A DNA stretch of 64,000 nucleotides, taken from NCBI RefSeq assembly GCF_937898475.1, contig NZ_CALEJS010000039.1, positions 186,001 to 250,000 on the forward strand. Direction: 5' to 3'. Source of the DNA: an uncultured Chitinophaga sp. (GTDB lineage: Bacteria; Bacteroidota; Bacteroidia; Chitinophagales; Chitinophagaceae). The stretch's first letter is position 1; the number at the start of each line of letters is the position of its first letter. A model generated the notes under the pieces. It searched no databases. It was not told the origin of the DNA and saw only the letters and a program-made list of their open reading frames with translations. Made by a program: the position numbers and the translations under genes. Below, piece by piece: positions 25,601-35,400 of this stretch.

Positions 25601-27364
25601 CTTTGAGGCATCTACTGCCAGCTCGGGGCCTTTATCTATTCCACTGCCTCCGGCTTTAGCGCCGGGTAGGGCGGCTATTGCGCTTGCTGCAGCCGGTGAT
25701 TCCGGTGCAGGCGCCATTACTGCAGTTTCGCCGTTGACACCTGCTCCATCTGCGCTACCATCCGCGCTGCCTTCAGTGGCGGGCTGGTTATTGGCCTTTT
25801 GATTTACCGCAGGCTGTTCTGCTGTTACTGCTTCTTTTCCAGCAGCGGGTTTACTGCTGTCAGCTGCAGTAACAGCTGCTTTATCCTCCACCGGTGCTGC
25901 GCTGCGTTCCGTTGCTTTGCCTTCAGCGCCGGTTTGTTGTACTACGTGTGTAAGTTCGTGTGCCAGTAAGCGTTTGCCATCAGCACTGCCAGGGTTAAAT
26001 TTACCTTCATTGAAATAAATATCCCTGCCGTTTGTGAATGCCTGTGCGCGCAGGTCTTTATTCATTTGTACGGCGTTGCTGCCAGTATGTACGCGTACAT
26101 TATCCAGTTTAGCGCCCAAAGGGCCTTCCATAGCGACGCGCGTATCATCCGGTAATGGAGCGCCACTTCCCTTCGAGGCCGCCAGGCGTTCCTCTACGGA
26201 GGATGATCCTGTGCGGGTGTCTCTTTCTGCTGCAGGCAGTCCCGGTTTTAGCTGTGCCGCTTGCCCGGTATTCCTTTCGCTGCCCGGAGCGTTGCTGTCC
26301 AGCCGTGATATGCGGGGCAAAAGACTGGCACCGTCTGTTAGTGTGGGAGTGGTCTTATCTGTAGTCGCATCACGCCGTACAATTTCATCTGCTACAGCAT
26401 CGGCTTCTTTCTCGTATTTGTCCTGCGGTGTGTTGACGGTTAACTTGAACTGGAAAAGTGTAACACTACCGCCTACCGGCGAGCTGCCCAATGCCTGGTC
26501 TGTTTGTTCACTCCTGGTGGGATAATCCCGCTTCAGGGCATTATCCACAGCCATGGGTGTTGCCATATTAGCGGCCCGGGTAGCGAGGGATGGTCCTAAC
26601 AAACCCTGGGTTAACATGTAGGTCTGCATCCAGCGCTGGTTAATTGCATCAGCGCTGCCAGGCTGTAAATGTTCTGCGCCCCTGGCTGAGAAAGGTCGTG
26701 TCATGGAAAACCAATCCATACCTTCCTGTTGTGGCGCCAGCTTGAAATCAAATGCCTGGTTCTTTTCTTTGGGAAATGTTAACGGCGCTGATCCGGAGGG
26801 GGGAGGCGTTGCGGCAGCTGCTGCCTGAGCCGACGATGGTACCGGGGGCGGCTGTACCGCATCTGGCGATTCTTCCCGCTGTAATAAACGTTCTTCATCA
26901 TCTTTTCTCTCCGGCTCTTCTTTCATCTGAAGGGACTGCTCTTCTGCTTGTTCTTCTGCCGGTTCAGCCATACTGTCAAAAACAGGTTTTCGCTGCAGCA
27001 GTTCCTCATCATCCTTTTTTTCGGGTTCTTCCTTCATTTGCAAGTACTGCTCCTGTTCGGATGCTTCTTTCTCTTCTTCGCTTTTGCGCTGAATATTTTC
27101 TTCGGGTTCATCGGCTGCAGCCATACTGTCGAAAATCGGCTTTCGCTGAACAAGGTCTTCCGCCGTTCTATCCGCTTCTTCTTCCAGGGCATCACCTGGC
27201 TGGGTTACATTTAATTTAGGCTGAACAAAGAATGGAGTAGCCTGTTCCGCTTCAGGCTGAAAAAATACGTCTCCACCTTCCTTGTTAAAGAAAGGCTGCC
27301 CCTGCGTTTGCTGGCTTTGCTGCGATTGATGCGCACTGCTTTTTGTATCTGTGGCTTTTACCAC
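22628..27364 (-). CDS. Giant DUF4157 protein with C-terminal second zincin motif (large effector candidate)
   Basis: 1578 residues. The leader has PFFNKEGGDVFF (24-35), FFVQPKL (45-51) and DALEEEADRTAEDLVQRK, then imperfect repeats of LLQRKPxFDSMA and LQMKEEPExKDDEE (about 71-165). A second KLTV...DKYEKEADAVADE motif lies at about 307-327. DUF4157 spans about 385-480 with HELTH at 469-473. A Pro/Ala/Glu-rich linker leads to a long helical coiled-coil region (about 680-1145), a strongly hydrophobic stretch of two or more membrane segments (about 1157-1220) and an arginine-rich amphipathic part (about 1302-1357). The C-terminal domain carries a second HExxH (HEVGH, 1453-1457). It reads as carrier, translocation and metalloprotease-like modules; that function is inference. 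Confidence 0.85.
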   Translation of the reverse strand: MVKATDTKSSAHQSQQSQQTQGQPFFNKEGGDVFFQPEAEQATPFFVQPKLNVTQPGDALEEEADRTAEDLVQRKPIFDSMAAADEPEENIQRKSEEEKEASEQEQYLQMKEEPEKKDDEELLQRKPVFDSMAEPAEEQAEEQSLQMKEEPERKDDEERLLQREESPDAVQPPPVPSSAQAAAAATPPPSGSAPLTFPKEKNQAFDFKLAPQQEGMDWFSMTRPFSARGAEHLQPGSADAINQRWMQTYMLTQGLLGPSLATRAANMATPMAVDNALKRDYPTRSEQTDQALGSSPVGGSVTLFQFKLTVNTPQDKYEKEADAVADEIVRRDATTDKTTPTLTDGASLLPRISRLDSNAPGSERNTGQAAQLKPGLPAAERDTRTGSSSVEERLAASKGSGAPLPDDTRVAMEGPLGAKLDNVRVHTGSNAVQMNKDLRAQAFTNGRDIYFNEGKFNPGSADGKRLLAHELTHVVQQTGAEGKATERSAAPVEDKAAVTAADSSKPAAGKEAVTAEQPAVNQKANNQPATEGSADGSADGAGVNGETAVMAPAPESPAAASAIAALPGAKAGGSGIDKGPELAVDASKVAPMPSFEELLGSVPDEEPASAAEQTGSATGEDLTPPPEENNGGEALNIQRQQEDGEEGNFMPEMQASETAADSEEEAGPQSVFSADGIIQQISAHAQARQQQVQQEADAVKADAILQGNLLRNTLLGIVEEKRNTLRANFAARRVALETTITTADGQITERLTQRTASVEMAGQSSKDRLTAIFADHETNLDTLAEDKVTEVEDMTTTSQETVNNRVTEQVAAARTQGAQKAASFPSDERGMEQRNAAIGVANETAREIESKRPELLDAIAELTADIPASFVEQATEAKSGLADTLQELHDNVDDQVADAISTLEDQADQARDLLQQQAESAREQLDNQEQQVMDQLDQYALQVEDQVTSGVDEAIAQTDAALPDVITQLQQIEAESTATLSAVEDPDPAAAQDFGNEVMAYLSQVADTAIGGFRETAAVLSGTFAEKVGTTQQALNNMEADVETQLQQFDEGVDTSIEELLQNLDTSFDDITTGLAESFSESESSAETELQTSYTDLESAFNETISETRTKIDEAVNEGLAKNDEALAGLGAKMQEAADDAAWDYDHPVLSTIRDVGMFIVGVIAALVVLIAVAIVVVLAFKAIVAGLIFLGLSAAVAEFIVALAAIALIAYGVYEAYQARMERGAAGGWGTFGMALLDTIGVTDIYNAFAQDGLSPFQRGWLFGEGVFKFVTTILMVRGAWKFVRSGGLRNAWQGLFRRRPFRWGGFGRRARAIGRWARSGIRSVGRMIGSAGRSIARGLRSAGRAIRDFFRDPLNRRDTRGRSPARRLDTGAKTGEPATPETIRQGTVAMEDHPQYAELMAEVRNKGFEVREIPGDPHVSVVEVVNEAGEVIRVEKVLFVRRGMRFLDLEHEVGHIRQVTERFGADKVLPTERVMEYPDGRRKVLTSGEFMTEWQNPIVEYHNRLVEFIRLAERGADESLLREHARGVAEWRQAYWNKGLKGGRSPSRREWTNTHFGDIGELQTRYNQLGGSGYER

Positions 27365-27397
27365 TATAATTGTTCTTTAGGATTAACTATTCATTGT

Positions 27398-29212
27398 TTA
27401 CGCCCACTCGGTCTTCAGCACCCAGGGCATCCAGGTCAGGCGTATTACGCTGAGGCCCCAGGGAAGACGGTTTAACAACAGATCATAGGAGGTTTGGGTT
27501 ACCCGCAGCCTCCACTCATCTCCCTGCCATTGCAGCTTGCCTTCCCGCATCAGGAAATTGCCGCGTAGTCCGTCTGCAGATGTACCGCCAAGGGCATTCC
27601 AATGATTGATCACCGCTTCCAGCAGCTGATCAGCTTCTGTTTTATCAAATGCCGTCAGCTCCACAAAACGGTCTACCGGGTCTTCTGGCAACAGGCCGCA
27701 GAGCAGCTTGGGAAACACCAGGTCATATTCCGGTATATTGGTGTCGCCGCTGGCCAGGAACCCCAGCAGCTGTACTGCTTTATACTGTGCGGCAGCGCTC
27801 CTGAAAGCACGTTTTTCCAGCAGGCCTAATGTATCAAAGAAGATATGCAGATAGGGATGCAGTAATACCAGTCCTGCATTATTGATGTAGGTACTGAGCC
27901 CTTGCGGGGGACTACCGGTTTTTTTTCGTTGCTCTTCTTTGTTTGTGCCTGTCGGTTTTGCATCCGTTGCGGTGGTTTGCCGCGCATGCACAGCATCGCT
28001 GCTTTGAACCGGTGGTGCTACTGCTGAAATGTCAGTGCCATTATCGTTTACACTTGCTGTAAACGGCTCCCTGGCATCAGCTGGTGTTACTGCATCATTT
28101 GTTGTTTGGTCAGTGCGCGCGTCTCCTTTATCCCTTTGCTGCTTTACTGATGTACGTTCAGCATCAGTTGCTTCGCCAGCTATAGCAGCTGCTTCGCCGG
28201 CTGCTGCTGATCGTTGCGCCGCCTCACTATTGTCTTTTGTTGCAGCAGCTTTGTTATCAGGCTGTGGGGCAGCCGGTTTTGCCGGCTGACTGATCTTAGC
28301 TGCAGCTACATGTCTGTCATGCAGTTCCACCAGTGCTGCTTTCATCAATGCACTGCCCTCGCCGGGTATTGATGGCAGTTGTCGTAAGACATGCACATAT
28401 GCAGGTAGTTGTGCTGTGCCGAAACTTAAAGCGATCAGCTGTTCTAACCATGCTGCAGGTTCACGAGCCGGCGATGATGATATGATCTGCCGTATGCTCC
28501 ACGCATCCAGGCTACGCTGGAGAATACTTTTATCTGGTAGTGATGGCAGCGTAACACCGGCAATGTCTGCCGCCTTTCGTAACTCGGCTATAAACGCTGC
28601 CTCATCACAACAATGTTCCCATACTTTTGCCATTTGCATTACCGCTTGCTGCGCCGGACCTGCATATGCCTGGATCCATTGCCGGATAAACTGCCGGCTG
28701 AACTGCAGCACCATCCTGTTGATGGCAGCAGGCTGGGTCTCCAGCACGCGCCTGCATCTTTCCAATGCAGATGTGTCGGTCGCCAGTACTCCCAGCACAC
28801 CCGCTTCCCATGCAACCGTATCCTGTACGGGGGAGGTATGCGGCAGCAGTCCATACTCCAGGAAGTACAGCCAGCTGTCAAAATAACCATGGGTCATAGG
28901 GTAGCGCTCCATACCCGTTTCCAGCGATGGCTGTTGTCGCAGGGCAGGGTAACGTTCCCGCAGGTACAATATGATCCTTTCCGGCAGTTCCCTTTCCAGC
29001 TGCTGTGCAGTGCATGGGCCCAGGTCTATTTCCAGTCGCTCTACACGCAGCAGGGTGCCTGTATCTGTCCAGCTGTCCAGCAGTTCCTGCAATGCATCTG
29101 CCAGGCTGTCCTTACAAACAGCGCCTATTTTCTCCTGTATGGCCATGGCATTCTGCCTGGAAGGCAGTTCCAGTTCAAGCGACAATTTTCCTATGGTATG
29201 ATGCTGGGTCAT
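27398..29212 (-). CDS. Contractile injection system tape-measure protein
   Basis: 604 residues. The N-terminal part (LSLELELPSRQNAMAIQEKI, then VERLEIDLGP) and the C-terminal part (NNAGLVLLHPYLHIFFDTLGLL, LPWGLSVIRLTWMPWVLKTEW) are the conserved blocks of the eCIS tape-measure family. Between them is a low-complexity Ala/Thr/Asp-rich spacer (about 307-436) of the kind that varies with particle length. The protein is expected to set tube length inside the cytosolic assembly. Its start overlaps the stop of the 1073-residue gene by one base (TGATG). It corresponds in order to Afp14. Confidence 0.88.
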   Translation of the reverse strand: MTQHHTIGKLSLELELPSRQNAMAIQEKIGAVCKDSLADALQELLDSWTDTGTLLRVERLEIDLGPCTAQQLERELPERIILYLRERYPALRQQPSLETGMERYPMTHGYFDSWLYFLEYGLLPHTSPVQDTVAWEAGVLGVLATDTSALERCRRVLETQPAAINRMVLQFSRQFIRQWIQAYAGPAQQAVMQMAKVWEHCCDEAAFIAELRKAADIAGVTLPSLPDKSILQRSLDAWSIRQIISSSPAREPAAWLEQLIALSFGTAQLPAYVHVLRQLPSIPGEGSALMKAALVELHDRHVAAAKISQPAKPAAPQPDNKAAATKDNSEAAQRSAAAGEAAAIAGEATDAERTSVKQQRDKGDARTDQTTNDAVTPADAREPFTASVNDNGTDISAVAPPVQSSDAVHARQTTATDAKPTGTNKEEQRKKTGSPPQGLSTYINNAGLVLLHPYLHIFFDTLGLLEKRAFRSAAAQYKAVQLLGFLASGDTNIPEYDLVFPKLLCGLLPEDPVDRFVELTAFDKTEADQLLEAVINHWNALGGTSADGLRGNFLMREGKLQWQGDEWRLRVTQTSYDLLLNRLPWGLSVIRLTWMPWVLKTEWA

Positions 29213-32200
29213 CAGCTCAGTAATGATTTATAGACCTTGATGGATCCGCTGTTCTGTTCATTAGCTACAGCAGCGGTATCCCACACTTCCTGCAGGCGTT
29301 TGAGACCGTCTGCCTGGCCCCTGATTAACCCTGCCGCTTCCGGCAGCAGGGTTTGCGCTTCCTCCGGTTGCGTATCGGGCGCGCTTGCCAGTAAGCGGTC
29401 CAGATAAAAGACGGTGCTGTAGATGGCCATGTCTGACACCTGCTGCAGGCGTTTCTCTCCTGCATTGCCTAAACCTGTCTGCAAAGATTTCAACACGTCT
29501 GCATAACGGTTATGCAGTTCGGGCAGCTTACCACTGAAGCGCAGGAAAGCTTCTGTTTTGCCGAACTTCTCTGTTTTGGCGAGTGTCTTATCTTCGTCGC
29601 CTATAGTACTTACCGCTTTGCGGTACTGCTGCAGGCGGCGGTTGAAGGTTTTGGTTATATCAGCGGAGGGGTCTGTAGTAGTTGTTTCATTAACAAGACG
29701 GGTATTGTCTGATGGCTTATCTGCTTCTTCAATAGCAATGCTGAATGAAATGGTAATATCACATTGCGGGAAGGCGTAATCCAGGCGGTAAGTGCCCACG
29801 GGCAGCTCGTCATAGATCACCTCAACCGCCAGCTTGTTATCCAGCCAGAGAATGGTATAGTTATCGCTTACATATTCCCACTCATTACCACCGGTATTCT
29901 TATACAGGTAGAATTCTCCGCCGTAGGGCGCAGTTTTCAGCTGCAGTTCAATGACCTCGGTATCTTTCTTCCAGCTGAACTTGTTGTTGCCTTTGGCATC
30001 TTCCAACAGCAGGCTTTTCCGGCCGGGACAGAAAACCACTGGCTTGGCCACCTGCTGGAACAGCGGTCCCCTGCTGGCGGTGAGCTGCACCAGATAGGTT
30101 ACGCCATCGGCATACTTCATATCAAACGTAATATCATCTGCCAGGTTGTTGGTGATCTTTTCGTCTGTTTTCTGGCCCCTGAAGTCAAACAATTCCCATT
30201 TGTACACGGTGGCGTTGCTGGAAAGGTTGTGGAACCTGAATCGTTTACCCGCTTCCTCTGGTAATGCTACTGGTTCGCCCACTATTTCAAAATCAGCCAC
30301 CGGTTGTACCTGCTGCAATTCTATTTTTACGCTGGGTGTTTTGGAACAGCAGATGTAAGGCAGGCAGAAATCTGCCACTACGATATAGTCTGACAAGGAT
30401 GCTGCTTCCAGCAGCAGGGTTGCCTTGGCTGCTTCATTCAGCGATTTAAGGTTGCGCAGCATGGCAGCGAACACTTCGTGTTTGTCGCTGCTGGGATTTG
30501 CTGCCGCACACACCAGCACCAGGGTGCCACCTTTCGGCACGCCGGCATTGTGCTCCAGGCCGGGGTGCCTGGCTGCAAATTTGTGGAAGAACAGCTCTTC
30601 CAGCACTTCTGCTTTTCTACGGCTGTATTCTGTATACAGGTCAAACAATATCTTCAGGTGCAGGGGGCAACAGCTAAATTCCGTATCGGCAGGTGCTGCT
30701 GCAGCGGCAATGCCAGGTAAGTTGGGCCTGCATATAGCCGCACATTTTTCACGTACCCACTGCGTCCAGGTATCCTGCTTTACGCCGCTAAAGAAACGCC
30801 CCAGCGCTTCAAACATCTGGCCAAGGTTCATATCGGCAGACGTGCCTTCGAATATAGCGTTCTCATAGTTTTCTCCACATTCAGCGCTGCAACGAATGTC
30901 GTTCACCACTTTTTCCAGCAGCAGGCCCAGGTCAGAAAACCAGGCGCTTTCTCCCTCTATGAGGGAGGCAGCTGTATCGTCAGTGCCCAGGAACACCAGT
31001 TTTATATCAAAGGGCAGGTGCAGGTCGTTCCGGGCTTTAATAATTGCTTCCTGCGCCTGCTGGGCGGTTTTACCAATATAGCCTTGCGTACGGAAAAATT
31101 GATAGGCGTCCATATCCCGCAGCAGCAGTTTTTTATCGGTGGCATCATCTACACCGGGGATGCTGAACAGACGTTGCTGTTGCATGGCTTCATAGTTCCA
31201 AAGGCTTTTGATGCCTCCTGCCAGGTTACGGTCGCGGTAGTAGAAGGGAATTGCTTTACGGCTTAATGCTGCTGCCTGCAGGGCGCTGGGTGTTATGCTG
31301 ACAGTACCCGGCAGCTGGCCGTTCGCGGTGAATATAGTATTGCTCACCTGCCCAATATGGATCATGCGTTTCAGTAAGAGCCGCAGTTTTTCCATGGTAG
31401 AGCGGTCCGCATCTGCAAAGGGTGGGCGGTAAAGACCCATGCGGAACGCTTCCGGTTGGTCGCCGGTGCAGGCGCCCAGTGAAAGATATTTTTCAAAACG
31501 CGTTTTAAGCGGTGTAAGGTACAGGGTGTTAAACCCGGTGTAAGAGAACTCCTGGTAGGCACTGATCAGGTCTTTCAGGTAGTCGTAGTAGTAAGGCAGC
31601 TGCCATGACAGATCATTGTCGTCTGCATTGATACGCTGTCTTGCCTCCTTTAGCCGCTGTGCCATGTCAGCCAGGGGATTGGCGGGCAGTGCCGCCTCCA
31701 GTATTTCTGCATAATCATTGTATACGTCATTGTATACAGCCGCAATAGTGGCCTCCGCTGCGGCGCATCTTGCGTCAAAATTGTCTTTTACTTTCTTCCA
31801 GTCTGTAAAGCTGCTGAAGGAGATGGTCGCACCTGCTTCCTGATCGCCGGTATATCCAAAACGGTGAATGAAAAGATCTTCTCCTGACTGAGAGCCGGTA
31901 TGCTGCACCCGCCACTGTTCGCTGGCCTGCTCCAGGTCTTGTTGCAGGGCCAGTACCACTTCTACGCTGATGTCTTTCCGTACACTGTTGTTATCATAGC
32001 TGCTGAGACAATCTGATTTAGTGGTATCCTCTGCCTTCAGGCGCAGCATTACTACGGCTTGCTGTTGGGTAATAAGGTTTTCCAGCTTGTCATTGTCTGT
32101 AGCGGCGGTTGTAAGTACCGTTACAGGAATGCTGCCACCGCTGTAGGGAATATTACTAACACCCTGTATGCCTTTGTAAACAAGGTTGGTAAAGCCGTCT

Positions 32201-32433
32201 TTTGCCAGGAGGAAACCATCAGAAGTAACCCCCGCACCGGGCGTTAATTCCAGTTGCTTTTGATTCGCGTTCCAGCTGGGCATCAGTCCGTAGAAGATAC
32301 CGGTGCCTATAAGAAATACCCTGGTATCCAGTTCTTCTGCTTCCAGGTAGCTGATCAGGTCATTCAGATCATCGCTCCTTAAAGGCTGCCCCTTCTTGAA
32401 AACAGGATAGTGGGTAGGTGAATTAAGTATCAT
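29212..32433 (-). CDS. Large conserved baseplate-region protein with a PKD-like domain (1073 aa)
   Basis: The N-terminus (FKKGQPLRSDDLNDLISYLEA, then LIGTGIFYGLMPSWNANQ) is of a type seen in Bacteroidota eCIS loci beside baseplate genes, but I know no assigned function. The middle is helical. At about 695-800 there is an immunoglobulin/PKD-like stretch (VADFEIVGEPVALPEEAGKRF, then VYKWELFDFRGQ), followed by further beta-rich parts and a C-terminal helical bundle. It lies between the giant baseplate protein (19 bases) and the tape-measure gene (one-base overlap), so it is most likely a structural part of the particle, possibly a baseplate decoration or cage. The function is inference from position. 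Confidence 0.65.
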   Translation of the reverse strand: MILNSPTHYPVFKKGQPLRSDDLNDLISYLEAEELDTRVFLIGTGIFYGLMPSWNANQKQLELTPGAGVTSDGFLLAKDGFTNLVYKGIQGVSNIPYSGGSIPVTVLTTAATDNDKLENLITQQQAVVMLRLKAEDTTKSDCLSSYDNNSVRKDISVEVVLALQQDLEQASEQWRVQHTGSQSGEDLFIHRFGYTGDQEAGATISFSSFTDWKKVKDNFDARCAAAEATIAAVYNDVYNDYAEILEAALPANPLADMAQRLKEARQRINADDNDLSWQLPYYYDYLKDLISAYQEFSYTGFNTLYLTPLKTRFEKYLSLGACTGDQPEAFRMGLYRPPFADADRSTMEKLRLLLKRMIHIGQVSNTIFTANGQLPGTVSITPSALQAAALSRKAIPFYYRDRNLAGGIKSLWNYEAMQQQRLFSIPGVDDATDKKLLLRDMDAYQFFRTQGYIGKTAQQAQEAIIKARNDLHLPFDIKLVFLGTDDTAASLIEGESAWFSDLGLLLEKVVNDIRCSAECGENYENAIFEGTSADMNLGQMFEALGRFFSGVKQDTWTQWVREKCAAICRPNLPGIAAAAAPADTEFSCCPLHLKILFDLYTEYSRRKAEVLEELFFHKFAARHPGLEHNAGVPKGGTLVLVCAAANPSSDKHEVFAAMLRNLKSLNEAAKATLLLEAASLSDYIVVADFCLPYICCSKTPSVKIELQQVQPVADFEIVGEPVALPEEAGKRFRFHNLSSNATVYKWELFDFRGQKTDEKITNNLADDITFDMKYADGVTYLVQLTASRGPLFQQVAKPVVFCPGRKSLLLEDAKGNNKFSWKKDTEVIELQLKTAPYGGEFYLYKNTGGNEWEYVSDNYTILWLDNKLAVEVIYDELPVGTYRLDYAFPQCDITISFSIAIEEADKPSDNTRLVNETTTTDPSADITKTFNRRLQQYRKAVSTIGDEDKTLAKTEKFGKTEAFLRFSGKLPELHNRYADVLKSLQTGLGNAGEKRLQQVSDMAIYSTVFYLDRLLASAPDTQPEEAQTLLPEAAGLIRGQADGLKRLQEVWDTAAVANEQNSGSIKVYKSLLS

Positions 32434-32452
32434 TAGTAAAGCGTTTTATTAT

Positions 32453-35400
32453 TTATAATCCCAACAATGTTTCGTCTAATAAAATAACCTGGCTGTCTCC
32501 GTCACCGCCTTCATCAAAAAGGGAGGTAGCAGGGTAAATGGTTCTCATTGACTGCAGAATGCTGGTCAGCTCCCGCAGGCGCTGTGTATAGTCGCAGCCG
32601 CCGGTCCATTCAAATGACCGCAGCCATGCCAGGCAGGCCTTTTCGTAGTTGTACATATCCTGCGGGCTTACCCAAAGTATCCGCAGGCGTATGTGCGCAG
32701 GCGCTTCCTTGCGCAGGGTTTGTTCAAAGAACTGCCTGAATCTTGACGACTGGAAACGGCGTGGCCATCCCGGCAGTACCACGGTAGCCCGGAAAGAGTA
32801 AGGGTCTACCATAAAAGTGGTGTCGCAATAGCTGCTGTTAGGGTCGTTCGCGTCAGGTGCCGGCAGCCTGCAGATGTCTTCTTCAGGACAAATGGTCAGC
32901 AGGGGAGTAGCAGCCGTTGTAATATCCGCTGCCAGTACATCGCTGGCTTTGGCCGCATCGATCAGCCCTCTCAGTTGTGAAGCCAGTATATCGCAAAGAT
33001 GCTCTTCGGAATCCTGTTTATATACAGTGCCGCTGGCAATCATTACCTGCTGTTTGTCCCAGCAGGTAATAACATACCGGTTGTCATATTCCTCGATGTA
33101 GATGGCGTCTTCCTCCCCTTCATTCTGGGCCAGGGTAGCTTTCAGCGCTGCCACAAATGCTTCCTGCTCCGTTTTTCCCGGCTGGTCGAAAGTGGTACGT
33201 GCGGTCAGCTCCAGCGTTATTGCTACCGGGTTTTCTCCTTCAGGCTGCAGGGCCAAATTCCATTTGAGATAAAGCGGATGATAAACCCGATCCTGCTGTT
33301 GCGGGCGCAAAAGAATGTGTTCCAGCACATGAAATCCTTCTGCATTGATAGCACTGCGCGTAGCTGCTATGGCGGCATCCCTGGCTGCCTGCGTACTGTA
33401 GGCCAGCGGGTGTTCGGCAATTACCTGTGCCGGATCTGTGAGCTCAATACCAAACGGTCCGCAGTTGCTGTCTTCCACACGCTGATAATTCCGCAGATCG
33501 TGCAGCAGTTCTGCTGCACGCCTGAAGGCGGTAAAGGCTTCTGCAGGTGTGCTGTATACATTCAGTCCCTGCCATACGGTCTTATAATCGTAAGTAGCTT
33601 CACCCGCACCGGTCATCTGCTGCCATACACTGTTGATCTCGAAAGAATAGCCGGTGCGGTTCTCCATTATGGGGTAAAGCATGGCATTCAGCATGCGGGC
33701 GGCTTTATCTTTTTCCAGGTCTTCTTCACATATAATGCCCGGCGCTACTGCTATCACTTCGCCACTGATATCTTTGAGTGAAAGGGTATATTTATTTTCC
33801 TCTTTAGGCACTTTTTTATACCAGTAGGAGGCGGCAGAGCGGGCCAGCTCCAACAGGTAGATGTAAAGAAATCCTTCTGCGGTTTCTGCTTCGCAGGCAT
33901 CGGGGTATCTGTTGACGCTGTGCCAGATCACGCGACAGGATTTACCATCCATATTCTTCTCTACCAGCTGGTAATAGTACAGGAGGCCTGCTTCGTAAGG
34001 CAGTTCTTCTGTTACCAATTCCCATTCCGTTTGCAGGGGCATATCCTTGTCGGCGTTCAGCCACAACCTTTTTATGTCGATCAGTTCAGGATGGGGGAAG
34101 TAGCAGGGAAGCAAACTAACGTCATCCTTTGCTGCCGCCTCCTGCGGGGCAGGAGTACTAACGCCTGCAGTAGCCAGTATCCAGCTGTATAACTCTCTTT
34201 TGCAAGCTACGTCTGCCAGCAGTTCAGTACGGGTCTCTTCTCTTTTGGCTGTGCTGTGATACCAGCCGGTGTGGGCCGCAACGCGGTAGCGGTTGTGATT
34301 GATCATCCGGAAACCGTAAGCGCAGCCTTCCGCATGATTAGTGTAGCGGTAGAACATTTCACTCTCCTGCGGAATACTGGAAATGAATTCGTTCAAACGC
34401 GCCCAGTCAGTAGTCTCCCTGGACTCATTAGGATCCGGTGTCCGCTGTGCAGCGTAGTAGATATCCAGCAGTACCTTACCGATAGTGATGGTATACAGGC
34501 AGGCGGCAGGTTCATCCTGCCGGCAGTAGTTGCCTGTATAAGCCAGCAGTTGCAGCAACTCATATACGCACTCTGCAGCTGCAGCCTGCGAAGTGTAGGA
34601 TTGAATGCTGTCCCATTCGTATATGCCTGTTTGTGGGTTAAACAGGCGGAAGCCAAAGCTGCCGTTCTTTTCCGTATATATCACGGTATAAGCCGGTTCC
34701 TGTTGCTGGTATTGCAGCCAGAGCGCCTGCAATGCCGCATCACGATCGGCTGCGCAGCTGAACTGGCGGTAATAGGCGGCTACGCGGTAGTTGCGGTCCC
34801 AAAGCCGGAAACCGCTGTCTTGTGTTGTTACTGCCTGTCCGGGATGGCTGCTGGCAAATACTCTTGTCAGCTCCATGCCGGTTTGTTTATCCAGGTCGTT
34901 CTGCGCCCAGCTTACCAGCTGTTCAATGGCCATGAGCGCCTGCTGCTCGCAGGGGTAGGAGCCAGGATGTCTGGCCAGGCGGTTACCGCCGCCTTGTTCA
35001 CCGCTGCGCAGCCATATGTGCCAGGCGCCGTCTTCCTCCACGTGTTCATAATTAGCAGGGTTAGCCGCCAGCTCCATCATCTGGGTCAGGCTGTCTCTGG
35101 CTTCCTGTTCATCATGTACTTCATCCAGCCCTTCCAGCGCTGTTGCAGGAAAGCCCTTGCCGCAGGATAACCATTGCCAGTTATAGCGCCATGCGCCAGG
35201 CAGCTGTACTACCTCCAACGCAGCGCCGTGCTGCTGCAGGAAGCGGATCACCCTTTGTATCGCCAGGTCTCTTTCCTGCTCGCTGAAGTATACGGATGGA
35301 TGCTGCGCCAGCGGTGCTGCTTGCTCATTCACTATTATAAAGCTGTAGGTACAGCCATCTGTTATAGTAGGTTGATAGTGCTCAAAACGCCTGCCTAGTT

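Noticed and set aside
34256..35170. Open frame of 304 codons on the plus strand
   Set aside because: It is antisense to the giant baseplate gene; long antisense frames are common in this repeat-rich, stop-poor region.
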